From Bacteroidota bacterium (GTDB taxonomy: Bacteria; Bacteroidota; Bacteroidia; B-17B0; Aurantibacillaceae): a stretch of 23,760 nucleotides of DNA. Positions within the stretch are counted from its first letter, which is position 1. Each line of letters opens with the position of its first letter. Positions 1 to 7,727 of the stretch are shown one piece after another. Under the pieces are notes generated by a model, which saw only the letters and a list, made by a program, of their open reading frames with translations, did not search any database and was not told the origin of the DNA. Both the position numbers and the translations under genes were made by a program. Where the stretch lies: assembly GCA_023433205.1 (NCBI GenBank), contig JAEZDS010000099.1, positions 1 to 23,760 of the forward strand, given 5' to 3'.

Positions 1-2
1 CT

Positions 3-683
3 GATACGGCCATCTGTTTTAAGGGAAGTATTAATCTTGTGGCCAGCGGCGCTGTAAGTTATACCTGGACAAATGGTCCGGTGCAGCCCTTTATGACCGT
101 ATCGCCCACAGTGGCTACTATTTACACCGTAAGCGCTACCTCACAAACAGTGAATAACCTGCAATGTGTAAGTTCAAAGACCATTGAGGTGAAAATTTTT
201 GACAATCCAACTGTTGTGGCCAGCAGCCAGCGTACCCTTGTATGTAAAGGAGAGTCGGTTGAGTTGTACGCCAGCGGAGCGAACAACTATACCTGGACCA
301 CAGTTAACCAGACCGGCGGTACCATCACTGTAAGTCCCCTTATGGAAATGAATTATGTGTTGGTTGGAGCCGACGCCGCCGGATGCAGAGATACAACAAG
401 CGTACTGGTTCGGTTCTCCAACTGCCCGGGTTTTGCCGAGAATTCTCTGGATGCCATCAACATTGGTGTTTATCCGAATCCTAATCAGGGCACATTTATC
501 GTTGAGACCTTTGCTGACATGAAACTGAACCTGGTGAATGAGCTGGGTCAGACGGTAAGGATCCTTGATCTCAGAGCAACCAATAATCGCAGCGTAAATG
601 TTGAAGGGCTTGCCCGGGGAATTTATTTTATCACCGGCAATCATGATGGGCTGATGATCAATAAGAAGGTAATTGTAGAATAA
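3..683 (+). CDS. T9SS type A sorting-domain protein, 3' part only
   Basis: The frame is open from the first bases of the window, so this is the C-terminal part (226 codons) of a longer secreted protein whose start lies outside. Two Ig/PKD-like beta modules are visible, each with a SYTW or NYTW core and spaced cysteines (CKGESV, GCRDTT), as in the tandem modules of Bacteroidetes surface proteins. The last ~75 residues form a type A sorting domain: YPNPNQGTF, then LVNELGQTV, then GIYFI, and a final lysine-rich KKVIVE strand. Known of the family: this domain directs the protein through the type IX secretion system and is usually removed at the cell surface. The cargo function cannot be told because the N-terminal part is missing. 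A hairpin with a T-run follows the stop codon. Confidence 0.9.
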   Translation, partial: DTAICFKGSINLVASGAVSYTWTNGPVQPFMTVSPTVATIYTVSATSQTVNNLQCVSSKTIEVKIFDNPTVVASSQRTLVCKGESVELYASGANNYTWTTVNQTGGTITVSPLMEMNYVLVGADAAGCRDTTSVLVRFSNCPGFAENSLDAINIGVYPNPNQGTFIVETFADMKLNLVNELGQTVRILDLRATNNRSVNVEGLARGIYFITGNHDGLMINKKVIVE

Positions 684-695
684 TTGTCATTCTTC

Positions 696-727
696 AAAGG
701 GCTGTTCTGCAAAGACAGCCTTTTTTA
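696..727 (+). terminator. Rho-independent terminator
   Basis: The stem GGCTGT (700-705) pairs with ACAGCC (715-720) over a 9-nt loop, and a T-run follows from 721. It lies 13 bp after the upstream stop codon. The A-rich 5' side (AAAG) could let it also act for yajQ, which ends at 725 on the other strand. Confidence 0.7.
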
Positions 728-1213
728 TTTCATGTTCACAAACTGTAAAGGCACCTCGTAATTACCTTTGCGGCACAGCGCGATCACCGCCTGCAGGTCG
801 TCGATCTTTTTGGCGCTTACCCTGATGATGTCGTCCATGATCTGGGCAGTGACTTTTAGTTTGCTGTCTTTGATATCCTTCAGAATTTTTTTGGAAGTCT
901 CCTTTTCTATGCCCTGCCTTACTTTGATGTCTTTTTTGATCATGGGGCCGCTGGGATAGTGCTCTTTGCTTTCATCTAAGCCGCGTGGGTCGAGCCCCTG
1001 TTTGATCATGCGCGAGTGAATGGCATCAGTGATGGCATCGAGCCGCATATCATTCTCGGTTGTAATAAGCAGTGTAAGCTCTTTTTTATTCAGTTCTATG
1101 CTGCTTTTGCTGTCGCGGAAATCCCAGCGGTTCAGAATATCCTTTCGGGCTACGTTAATGGCGTTGTCTAACAACTGTGCGTCGATTTTACTGGTGATAT
1201 CGAATGAAGGCAT
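725..1213 (-). CDS. yajQ: YajQ family nucleotide/c-di-GMP-binding protein
   Basis: 162 residues, the normal length of the YajQ (DUF520) family. The family N-terminus MPSFDITSKID is present, then NRWDFRDSKSSIEL, the central DPRGLDESKE region, and IKKDIKVRQGIEKE. The C-terminal half reads KVTAQIMDDIIRVSAKKIDDLQ, covering the second ferredoxin-like half. Members bind nucleic acid or nucleotides; some Xanthomonas and Pseudomonas members bind cyclic di-GMP, but that role is not shown for Bacteroidetes. It is a single gene, divergent from the VanX-like gene, with a TAnnTTTG element 20 bp before its ATG. The gene ends directly against the terminator of the upstream T9SS gene. Confidence 0.93.
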   Translation of the reverse strand: MPSFDITSKIDAQLLDNAINVARKDILNRWDFRDSKSSIELNKKELTLLITTENDMRLDAITDAIHSRMIKQGLDPRGLDESKEHYPSGPMIKKDIKVRQGIEKETSKKILKDIKDSKLKVTAQIMDDIIRVSAKKIDDLQAVIALCRKGNYEVPLQFVNMK

Positions 1214-1219
1214 AAATAC

Positions 1220-1227
1220 TATATTTG
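1220..1227 (+). promoter_or_regulatory. Bacteroidetes -7 promoter element for the VanX-like gene
   Basis: TATATTTG is an exact match to TAnnTTTG and lies 19 bp before the TTG start at 1247. No good TTG -33 element is visible at the usual spacing. It lies 5 bp from the oppositely directed element of yajQ. Confidence 0.55.
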
Positions 1228-1232
1228 AGTTT

Positions 1233-1240
1233 CAAAATTA
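1233..1240 (-). promoter_or_regulatory. Bacteroidetes -7 promoter element for yajQ
   Basis: Read on the minus strand this is TAATTTTG, an exact TAnnTTTG match, 19 bp upstream of the yajQ ATG (1213). The two divergent elements sit within 21 bp, so the two promoters should compete for RNA polymerase. Confidence 0.5.
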
Positions 1241-1246
1241 ATTATT

Positions 1247-2032
1247 TTGTTTTCAGAAGTCCGTTTTGCGGGGCTGTTTTTTTGGGTTGCAGTTTTTTCG
1301 GGTTGTTATTCCTGCAGTGACAGAACAAGCGGCACGCACGTAATAAAGATAAACAGGGTGTATGTGCTCACAGACGAAGAACCTGTAACAGTTGCTCCCA
1401 CTAAGGTTTCTGCTGACACCTCTTACCTTGAGTTTCTTTTCAGCGGCTACGGACTCACTGATATAAGGGAACTTGATAGCAGCATTCATGTAGACCTTCG
1501 GTATGCCGGCAACAACAACTTTACGGGAATAAACATGTACGACGGGTTACGCAGAGGCTATCTTACCTGCGAGATGGCAATAAAACTATGTAATGCCCAA
1601 CATCACCTGAAGAAACATCATCCCGATCTCTCGCTGATGGTGCTGGATGCGGCCCGCCCCCTGCACATACAGCAGATGATGTGGGACAGTCTTGATATGC
1701 CCGATCAGCAGAAAAAAAGATACCTCACACCTCCTGAGGCCACTTCGCTGCACAATTATGGCTGCGCGGTGGATGTAACGCTGGTTACAGACAGCACAGG
1801 CGCTGAACTTGACATGGGTACCGGTTTTGATGAGTTTGTGCTGTTGTCGCAGCCCCGCCACGAAGAATGGTTTGTTGACAGGGGAGATCTTTCAGAGCAG
1901 GTTTTGTATAACCGGCAGCTCCTTCGGCATGTAATGAATGTGTCGGGTTTACGCGGTATCAGTACCGAATGGTGGCATTACAGTTTTTGTTCCAGAAGAC
2001 AGGCTGCGGCGCTTTATCCCTTGATACAGTGA
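1247..2032 (+). CDS. VanX-like D-alanyl-D-alanine dipeptidase, lipoprotein-type
   Basis: 261 residues of peptidase family M15D (zinc D-Ala-D-Ala dipeptidase). The family active-site residues are in place: Arg137 in DAARP, zinc ligands His169 and Asp176 in SLHNYGCAVD, and Glu241 and His244 in EWWH. The N-terminus has a hydrophobic segment ending FSGC at Cys20, so a lipoprotein anchored in the cell envelope is likely. VanX itself is cytoplasmic, so here the enzyme more likely trims or recycles envelope peptides than confers vancomycin resistance; no vanH or vanA gene is nearby. The start is a TTG, chosen because the signal peptide follows directly, the only -7 element is just upstream, and no in-frame ATG precedes the conserved part. 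Confidence 0.88.
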   Translation: MFSEVRFAGLFFWVAVFSGCYSCSDRTSGTHVIKINRVYVLTDEEPVTVAPTKVSADTSYLEFLFSGYGLTDIRELDSSIHVDLRYAGNNNFTGINMYDGLRRGYLTCEMAIKLCNAQHHLKKHHPDLSLMVLDAARPLHIQQMMWDSLDMPDQQKKRYLTPPEATSLHNYGCAVDVTLVTDSTGAELDMGTGFDEFVLLSQPRHEEWFVDRGDLSEQVLYNRQLLRHVMNVSGLRGISTEWWHYSFCSRRQAAALYPLIQ

Positions 2033-2099
2033 TCAAAAATTCTTAAAAAACCGTTGCGGCATGGGACTTGGTGCCATATAACGTAACTTTACAGTTCAC

Positions 2100-4130
2100 A
2101 TGGCATTTAAGCTTACTTCAGAATTTCAGCCCACAGGCGATCAGCCGCAGGCAATACAGCAGCTCTCAGAGGGAATCAATAATGGCACCCGCCACCAGGT
2201 GTTACTGGGCGTGACGGGATCAGGCAAAACCTTCACAGCTGCCAACGTGATTGCCAATACAGATAAACCAACTCTTATCCTCTGCCATAACAAGACCTTG
2301 GCAGCTCAGTTGTACAGTGAGTTCAAACAATTCTTTCCCGAGAACGCGGTGGAGTATTTTGTGAGCTACTACGATTATTATCAGCCCGAAGCCTATATTC
2401 CCACAACCGGCACTTACATTGAGAAAGATCTTGCCATCAACGAGGAGATCGAAAAGTGCAGACTGAGCGCTACTTCATCATTACTGTCAGGCAGAAGGGA
2501 TGTGATTGTGGTGAGTTCGGTGAGTTGTATTTATGGTATCGGCAATCCGACGGACTTTAAACAAAACATAATCTCCGTTGAAAGGGGCCAGGCAATTTCC
2601 CGTAATAAACTCTTACATAAACTCGTAGGTTCACTTTATTCAAGGACAACCGGTGAGTTTAACCGCGGTTCATTCAGGGTGAAGGGTGATACGCTGGATA
2701 TTAATCTGCCCTATGCCGATCACTGTGTGAGGATCATGTTCTTTGGCGATGAGATAGAAAGTATTGAAACCTTCGATAACCTGAACAATCACATTATTGA
2801 AAAATTTGATTCATTCAGGATCTATCCCGCCAACATATTTGTGACGGCGCCCGACACGCTGCAAAAGGCGATGGTGATGATAGATGAAGATAAAAAAAAG
2901 CAGGTGGAATTTTTTCTGGCGCAGGGCAAGACCCTTGAAGCCAAACGAATAGAAGAGCGCGTAAATTTCGACCTGGAGATGATGCGTGAGTTGGGTTACT
3001 GCAGTGGTATTGAAAATTATTCAAGATATTTTGACGGCAGATTGCCAGGTATGCGCCCTTTTTGTCTGATTGACTATTTCCCTAATGATTTTGTGCTGAT
3101 GGTGGATGAAAGTCACGTCACCATTCCACAGGTACGCGCCATGTACGGCGGCGACCTGAGCAGAAAACAAAATCTGGTTGAATATGGTTTCAGGCTGCCT
3201 TCAGCGCTTGATAACCGTCCCTTAAAATTCGAAGAGTTTTCGGCGATGTTGAGTCAGGTTGTGTACATCAGCGCTACTCCGGCAGAGTATGAATTACAAC
3301 AGGCCGAAGGAATTGTTGTGGAGCAGCTGATAAGACCCACAGGCATTCTTGATCCGGTGATTGATGTGCGGCCATGTTCCAACCAGGTAGATGATCTGCT
3401 GGACGAGATCCATAAAGTTGTGGCGGTGGATGAGCGCGTGCTGGTAACTACTCTGACAAAACGAATGGCTGAAGAGCTCACAAAATACCTCACAAAACTT
3501 AATGTACGTTGCCGTTACATTCACAGTGAGGTAGATACCCTGGAAAGAGTCGAGATCCTGCGGCAGCTGCGCGTAGGTATGTTTGATGTGCTGATAGGTA
3601 TCAACCTTTTGCGTGAGGGACTGGATCTTCCTGAGGTGTCTCTTGTTGCAATTCTTGATGCGGATAAAGAAGGTTTTCTGAGAAATGAAAGAAGTCTGGT
3701 GCAGACTGTAGGCAGAGCAGCGCGTAATGTGAACGGCAGGGTGATCATGTATGCAGACAAGATCACTGAGAGTATGCAGATGACCATTGATGAGACCCAG
3801 CGCCGCAGAAAGAGGCAGATCGAATACAATTACGAGAATAAGATCACACCGATTCAGGCAGGACGCAAAAAAATTATACAGCCTGTTCTGGGCAGTGTAG
3901 AGGTCACCCACAAAGGAAAACTCGTGAAGGCATATACCGGGCCGGAAGAGATCAGCATTGCGGCAGATCCTGTTGTTCAGTACATGGCCCCTGCAGATCT
4001 TAAAAAGCAGATAGCCAAAACCAAATCGGCAATGATCAAAGCGGCAAAGGACATGAATTTTATGGAGGCCGCGCGCCTGCGGGATGAGATGTACGCGCTG
4101 GAGAAGTTGCTGGGGGAGAAAGAAGATTAA
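2100..4130 (+). CDS. uvrB: Excinuclease ABC subunit B
   Basis: 676 residues, full length. UvrB is the damage-verifying helicase-like subunit of nucleotide excision repair and acts with UvrA and UvrC. Seen: Walker A GVTGSGKT at 37-44; the beta-hairpin region YYDYYQPEAYIP at about 90-101; the Walker B-type box VDESH at 335-339; SATP at 391-394; helicase motifs V and VI (LREGLDLPEVS from 504, QTVGRAARN at 535-543); and a C-terminal UVR motif (about 633-670) for UvrC contact. The start ATG precedes the family N-terminus FKLTSEFQPTGDQP. A weak -7-like TAACTTTA lies at 2084-2091. Its stop codon overlaps that of the convergent GNAT gene. Confidence 0.98.
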   Translation: MAFKLTSEFQPTGDQPQAIQQLSEGINNGTRHQVLLGVTGSGKTFTAANVIANTDKPTLILCHNKTLAAQLYSEFKQFFPENAVEYFVSYYDYYQPEAYIPTTGTYIEKDLAINEEIEKCRLSATSSLLSGRRDVIVVSSVSCIYGIGNPTDFKQNIISVERGQAISRNKLLHKLVGSLYSRTTGEFNRGSFRVKGDTLDINLPYADHCVRIMFFGDEIESIETFDNLNNHIIEKFDSFRIYPANIFVTAPDTLQKAMVMIDEDKKKQVEFFLAQGKTLEAKRIEERVNFDLEMMRELGYCSGIENYSRYFDGRLPGMRPFCLIDYFPNDFVLMVDESHVTIPQVRAMYGGDLSRKQNLVEYGFRLPSALDNRPLKFEEFSAMLSQVVYISATPAEYELQQAEGIVVEQLIRPTGILDPVIDVRPCSNQVDDLLDEIHKVVAVDERVLVTTLTKRMAEELTKYLTKLNVRCRYIHSEVDTLERVEILRQLRVGMFDVLIGINLLREGLDLPEVSLVAILDADKEGFLRNERSLVQTVGRAARNVNGRVIMYADKITESMQMTIDETQRRRKRQIEYNYENKITPIQAGRKKIIQPVLGSVEVTHKGKLVKAYTGPEEISIAADPVVQYMAPADLKKQIAKTKSAMIKAAKDMNFMEAARLRDEMYALEKLLGEKED

Positions 4131-4654
4131 GGTTTTTCCTGCCCCAATTTCCCCTGTGTCAGTTTGGAATTCCACACCATCACAAAATCATTCATCTCAT
4201 ACCCGTCACCAATGTCAAAATCCGCTACACTTTCAATCGTGAAGCCGTTTTTAAAATAAAAATTGATTGCCTTGTAATTCTGGCGGTTAACCGTGAGGTG
4301 AAAAGTTGTAGCTGAAGTATGTTTTACTAATTCCTTAAAAGCCGCAGATCCTAACCCTTTGGCAGCTTTCTGCTGATCGATGTAGTATTTGTTAATGAAC
4401 CAGTGGCCGGATTTTTCCTCGAAAAGTGAGATAAAGCCTGCTTTTTCCTGCCCCGCGACTATGTAAAAGAACTGATGTTGTTTTTCCTGCATCTGTTGCA
4501 GCAGACTGTTTTCGCTGTACATTTTATCCAGCATATAATCGATCTGCCGCCTGCTGATAACGGTTGGGTAGTGCTGATTCCAGATCCGCACCGCCAGTTC
4601 ACGGATCGCAGGAATATCGGCAACGCCGGCCCTCAATAATTTTATTTCCTGCAT
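4127..4654 (-). CDS. GNAT family N-acetyltransferase
   Basis: 175 residues with the GNAT fold order. An N-terminal helix pair holds LRAGVADIPAIRELA. The central strand is FINKYYID (86-93), followed by the acetyl-CoA pyrophosphate loop QKAAKGLGS (95-103). The late helix/strand NRQNYKAINFYFKNGF lies at 123-138. Members transfer an acetyl group from acetyl-CoA to an amine. The substrate cannot be told; the overall pattern is of the uncharacterised small-molecule or protein acetyltransferase type. The C-terminus has a short polar extension (LTQGKLGQEKP) whose stop overlaps the uvrB stop. It is divergent from smpB with only 22 bp between the starts. Confidence 0.9.
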   Translation of the reverse strand: MQEIKLLRAGVADIPAIRELAVRIWNQHYPTVISRRQIDYMLDKMYSENSLLQQMQEKQHQFFYIVAGQEKAGFISLFEEKSGHWFINKYYIDQQKAAKGLGSAAFKELVKHTSATTFHLTVNRQNYKAINFYFKNGFTIESVADFDIGDGYEMNDFVMVWNSKLTQGKLGQEKP

Positions 4655-4664
4655 TTATAAGTCG

Positions 4665-4672
4665 TAACTTCG
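4665..4672 (+). promoter_or_regulatory. Possible -7 element of smpB
   Basis: TAACTTCG matches TAnnTTYG, and TTTA at 4641-4644 sits 20 bp upstream as a poor -33 element. It ends only 4 bp before the GTG start of smpB, so transcripts would be nearly leaderless. A one-base variant of the consensus, hence low confidence. Confidence 0.35.
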
Positions 4673-4676
4673 CACA

Positions 4677-5129
4677 GTGGCTAAGATAAGCAATACGGTA
4701 AACATCGAGAACCGCAGGGCAAAGTTTGATTTTGAATTTCTGGAGACCTTCACCGCCGGCCTGGTGTTGAAGGGTACAGAAATAAAGGCGATCAGAGAGG
4801 GAAAAGCCGGTCTGGCTGACAGCTATTGTTATTTCAGGAACGACGAACTGTTTGTGAAGAATTTTCACATTGCTGAATATGGCAATGCTTCCTTTTACAG
4901 CCATGAACCCATGCGTGAACGCAAACTGCTCTTAAGTAAACAGGAACTGAACAAACTTCTTAAGAAAGTGAAGGACCAGGGACTAACCATAGTGCCGGTA
5001 AAACTGTTTATCAGTGACAGAGGTTTTGCCAAGCTGAATATTGCGCTTGCCAGAGGTAAAAAACAATTTGACAAACGCGAGGACATTAAAAAGCGTGATG
5101 TTGAGCGCGAAATGAACAGGAAATTCTGA
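4677..5129 (+). CDS. smpB: SsrA-binding protein SmpB
   Basis: 150 residues, the usual length. SmpB binds tmRNA and brings it to stalled ribosomes for trans-translation. Family features seen: NRRAKFDFEFLETFTAGLVL, GTEIKAIREGKAGLADSY, ELFVKNFHI, KLLLSKQEL, IVPVKLFISDRGFAKL, and the basic tail ARGKKQFDKRE...RDVEREM that enters the mRNA channel. The start is GTG; nothing conserved lies upstream, and the first conserved residues follow at once. The tmRNA gene itself is not in the window. The stop overlaps the next ATG by one base (TGATG), so translation of the two genes is probably coupled. Confidence 0.97.
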   Translation: MAKISNTVNIENRRAKFDFEFLETFTAGLVLKGTEIKAIREGKAGLADSYCYFRNDELFVKNFHIAEYGNASFYSHEPMRERKLLLSKQELNKLLKKVKDQGLTIVPVKLFISDRGFAKLNIALARGKKQFDKREDIKKRDVEREMNRKF

Positions 5130-5455
5130 TGAACGGTTTTTTCACAAGGACCATACTACTTTTAATGTGCTTCACCATGTTCAGTTGCAGCAAAGGTTAC
5201 CGTGTTCGGGTAAGTAACTATTATATGGAGCGGCTGGACAGTGTGATCATTGGCAACCGCGCTGTTATTTTCACCAATGTGGAACACGGTACCGATACCG
5301 GTTTTGAACCGATAACCTCCGGCGAACATGCTGTGGAATGCCTGACTGCAAGCGGCGAGCGTTTCTGGATAACAGCACCATTACCAAAGGGCGGTGAAGG
5401 CGACCGCACCATCCAGATTGATGGGTTAAAGGAGGCAATAGTGCTGGAGTTCTGA
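5129..5455 (+). CDS. Small hypothetical lipoprotein
   Basis: 108 residues. The N-terminus has a basic start, a hydrophobic stretch (ILLLMCFTMFS) and a lipobox-like MFSC at Cys20, so lipidation and envelope location are likely. The rest is a short mostly beta domain with no family I recognise; it reads like a small periplasmic domain (RVRVSNYYMERLDSVIIG, then TSGEHAVECLTASGE). It shares a TGATG junction with smpB and so is probably co-transcribed, but nothing in its sequence links it to ribosome rescue. Confidence 0.72.
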   Translation: MNGFFTRTILLLMCFTMFSCSKGYRVRVSNYYMERLDSVIIGNRAVIFTNVEHGTDTGFEPITSGEHAVECLTASGERFWITAPLPKGGEGDRTIQIDGLKEAIVLEF

Positions 5456-5467
5456 GGAGAGTGGGGA

Positions 5468-5561
5468 ATATTTAACAACATAGGAACATGAGAAACATAG
5501 AATACTATGTTTCACTACTGTTCCTATTGATCCCCCGATATGTATCGGGGTTGTTAAATAT
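5468..5561. repeat. Large nested hairpin with an inserted palindrome
   Basis: The left arm runs 5468-5487 (ATATTTAACAACATAGGAAC). The right arm is its complement in two pieces: GTTCCTAT at 5520-5527 and GTTGTTAAATAT at 5550-5561. The 22 bases between the pieces (5528-5549) contain most of a separate palindrome, CCCCGATA-TG-TATCGGGG (5533-5550). Inside the main loop is a further 9-bp stem, GAAACATAG (5492-5500) with CTATGTTTC (5505-5513). The whole could fold as a branched stem. It lies between the convergent smpB operon and the purF-like gene and may act as a terminator for either, though no clear T-run follows it. Confidence 0.7.
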
Positions 5562-5576
5562 CTTTCAAATACCATA

Positions 5577-5673
5577 TAGTCCTGCCTCCACAACCAGTTA
5601 CACCACAACGCATAGTCCTGTCTCCTGGTTCCAAAGCCAGTTACACCAACACAGTCAGTCGTGCTTCCGGGGT
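5577..5673. repeat. Degenerate direct repeats between convergent genes
   Basis: TAGTCCTG(C/T)CTCC occurs at 5577 and again at 5613. Each is followed by a CCAGTTACACCA segment, and a weaker third copy begins near 5656. Units are about 36-43 bp and imperfect. No coding role is evident; the open frame across it on the minus strand only reflects the repeat. Confidence 0.4.
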
Positions 5674-7575
5674 TCAATAAGCTCTTCTCGTATTCCCTTC
5701 CACATAATTCACAAAGGCCTGGTTACTCACCTTGTTGCCACCGGGTGTGGGGTAATTGCCGCTGAAATACCAGTCGCCGTGATGGTTGGGGCAGGAACTG
5801 TGTAATCCCTCAAGACTCTGGTAAATGATCTCCAGCTCGGCGTTGAGGTCTTTAGGACGGATCATAGAGGCGATCCTGTCAGATATTTCAAGTGTTGAAA
5901 ATGTACTGTAAAGTTCTTTTACAACATTCACCTGTTCTTCTTTGGGTTTCTGCAATTCGGCTTTGGCTTTTTCGTAAACATCACGGAGTACCTGCTCTTT
6001 GCCGGTCTCTTTGAGAAGCGCCACGGTTGCTTCAAAAGCCACAAACTTACTGAGTACCGCCATGTCTATACCATAACAATCGGGATACCTGATCTGTGGC
6101 GCGGAACTTACCACAATGATCTTTTTTGGACCAAGCCGGTCGAGGATGCGCAAAATACTTTTTTTCAGCGTGGTGCCTCTTACAATACTGTCGTCGAGTA
6201 CAACGAGGGTATCACTGTCACGGCGAACCGTGTTGTAGGTAATGTCATAAACCAGATTTACCAGATCGTCGCGGGTTTCATCGTCGGTAATAAAGGTGCG
6301 CTGTTTGGCATCTTTGATCACCACCTTTTCCATCCGGGGTTTTTTGTTGAGGATCTCGGTTAACTTATCCTGATTCAATTTCCCCTGAAGTTTGTCAATC
6401 TCGGCAGCCTTGTTGCGGTTGGCGTATTCGTGCAGACCTTCAGAAAGGCCCATAAAAGCCATCTCTGCTGTGTTTGGTATATAACTGAAAACAGTATTGT
6501 CGAGATCGTGATTCACCGCATGGAGTACACTGTCGGTAAGGTTTTTTCCCAGCGCAAGTCTTTCGCGGTAAATGTCGGCATCGTTGCCTCTGCTGAAATA
6601 AATTCTTTCGAAGGTGCAGCTTAAACGTTCCTGCGGCTCAATGATCTCTTCCTCGCTCACATAACCATTCTTTTTGATGATCAGTGCGTGCCCGGGTTTC
6701 ACCTCCTGCACTTTTTCGATAGGAACATTAAACACAGTCTGCAGGATGCTGCGTTCGCTGGCCATGGCCACCACTTCATCATCCTTAAAATAAAATGCAG
6801 GGCGAATGCCATTGGGATCGCGCAGCACAAAAGCGTCGCCGTGACCTATCATGCCGCACATCACGTAACCGCCATCCCATTTTTTGCTGCTCTCGCGCAG
6901 GATCGCTGCTACATCTAGGTTGTCGTGGATCAGTTCGCTGATCTCGTAATTTTTATCTGTCTGCTCCCTGAATTTTTTGAAAAGTCTGTCGTTCTCCCGA
7001 TCAAGAAAATGGCCGATCTTTTCCATCACCGTTACTGTGTCGGTGCGCTGAATGGGATGCTGGCCCAGTTCAAGCAGGTGTGTAAAAAGCTCGTCGACGT
7101 TGGTGAGATTGAAGTTACCGGCAACAACAAGGTTACGGCTCATCCAGTTGTTTTGTCTCTTAAAAGGGTGACAGCTTTGAACACCATTCTTACCAAAAGT
7201 GCCATAACGCAGGTGGCCCAGCAGCAATTCTCCCAGAAAAGGAATATTGGCTTTCTGCCACTGCGGACTTTGGTAGGCTTCGGGAAATTCTTTCTGCGCG
7301 TCGGTAAAAAGTTTGTTCACCTGGGTAAAGATATCCTGCGTGGCTTTGTTCTGAACCGAGCGCAAACGATCCAGATAGGTGAAACCCGGTTCGGCATCGA
7401 GCTTGATGGTTGCGATACCCGCGCCGTCCTGCCCGCGGTTGATCATTTTTTCCATCAGCTGATACAGCTTGTGAAGGCCGTACCTCGACGATCCATACTT
7501 GGTTTTGTAATAATCCAGGGGTTTAAGTAGCCGGATGAATGCCACTCCGCATTCATGATGGATAAAATCGCTCAT
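5674..7575 (-). CDS. PurF-like class II glutamine amidotransferase / amidophosphoribosyltransferase (long Bacteroidetes form)
   Basis: 633 residues from the chosen ATG. It has an N-terminal Ntn-type glutaminase domain: putative nucleophile Cys9 in HHECGVAF, NRGQDGAG at 46-53, HLRYGTFG at 121-128 and VVAGNFN near 150. A C-terminal phosphoribosyltransferase domain has the PRPP loop VVLDDSIVRGTT (458-469). Known PurF makes 5-phosphoribosylamine from PRPP and glutamine, the first step of purine synthesis. This form is longer than the common ~470-residue PurF, with an extra C-terminal region (GDWYFSGNYPTPGG). Whether it is the main PurF or a paralogue cannot be told here. The frame continues upstream to an ATG at 7620 (MCGI...), but a TACCTTTG promoter element lies inside that extension, so the start at 7575 is preferred. 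The nucleophile would then need removal of an 8-residue leader. Confidence 0.88.
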   Translation of the reverse strand: MSDFIHHECGVAFIRLLKPLDYYKTKYGSSRYGLHKLYQLMEKMINRGQDGAGIATIKLDAEPGFTYLDRLRSVQNKATQDIFTQVNKLFTDAQKEFPEAYQSPQWQKANIPFLGELLLGHLRYGTFGKNGVQSCHPFKRQNNWMSRNLVVAGNFNLTNVDELFTHLLELGQHPIQRTDTVTVMEKIGHFLDRENDRLFKKFREQTDKNYEISELIHDNLDVAAILRESSKKWDGGYVMCGMIGHGDAFVLRDPNGIRPAFYFKDDEVVAMASERSILQTVFNVPIEKVQEVKPGHALIIKKNGYVSEEEIIEPQERLSCTFERIYFSRGNDADIYRERLALGKNLTDSVLHAVNHDLDNTVFSYIPNTAEMAFMGLSEGLHEYANRNKAAEIDKLQGKLNQDKLTEILNKKPRMEKVVIKDAKQRTFITDDETRDDLVNLVYDITYNTVRRDSDTLVVLDDSIVRGTTLKKSILRILDRLGPKKIIVVSSAPQIRYPDCYGIDMAVLSKFVAFEATVALLKETGKEQVLRDVYEKAKAELQKPKEEQVNVVKELYSTFSTLEISDRIASMIRPKDLNAELEIIYQSLEGLHSSCPNHHGDWYFSGNYPTPGGNKVSNQAFVNYVEGNTRRAY

Positions 7576-7586
7576 TTTTCGCTCTG

Positions 7587-7594
7587 CAAAGGTA
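7587..7594 (-). promoter_or_regulatory. -7 promoter element of the purF-like gene
   Basis: On the minus strand this is TACCTTTG followed by C, an exact TAnnTTTG match, 11 bp upstream of the ATG at 7575. It decides the start, because the alternative upstream ATG at 7620 would place the promoter inside the gene. Confidence 0.6.
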
Positions 7595-7656
7595 GAATTT
7601 AGATTCTGTATCCCACACATTTTAATTTAACATTAACTCATTGTGCAGGGGGCTTT

Positions 7657-7688
7657 TTTGAAATTTTATGAGACAATCCGTATATTTG
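7657..7688 (+). promoter_or_regulatory. Promoter of the T9SS type B / PorP operon
   Basis: TTTG (7657-7660), 20 bp, then TATATTTG (7681-7688): both elements match the Bacteroidetes consensus at the expected spacing. It is the best promoter in the window. It lies inside the first codons of the longest open frame (ATG 7668), so the real start is downstream, at 7728 or 7731. Confidence 0.75.
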
Positions 7689-7727
7689 AAAAGTTTGCCC
7701 CTAAAACCACACAGGCTTATTTTTTAT

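Noticed and set aside
1247..2032. Vancomycin resistance gene
   Set aside because: The protein is VanX-like, but there is no vanH, vanA or vanRS neighbour, and it has a lipoprotein signal, so an envelope peptidase role is more likely.
3294..4175. 293-codon minus-strand frame opposite uvrB
   Set aside because: It lies wholly against well-conserved uvrB and part of the GNAT gene, and its translation shows no family features.
5426..5677. 83-codon minus-strand frame downstream of the purF-like gene
   Set aside because: It runs through the hairpin and degenerate repeats; the repeated RRQDY/WRQDY pattern reflects the DNA repeat.
6925..7530. 201-codon plus-strand frame opposite the purF-like gene
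   Set aside because: The minus strand carries the conserved amidotransferase motifs throughout; the plus frame is a by-product.
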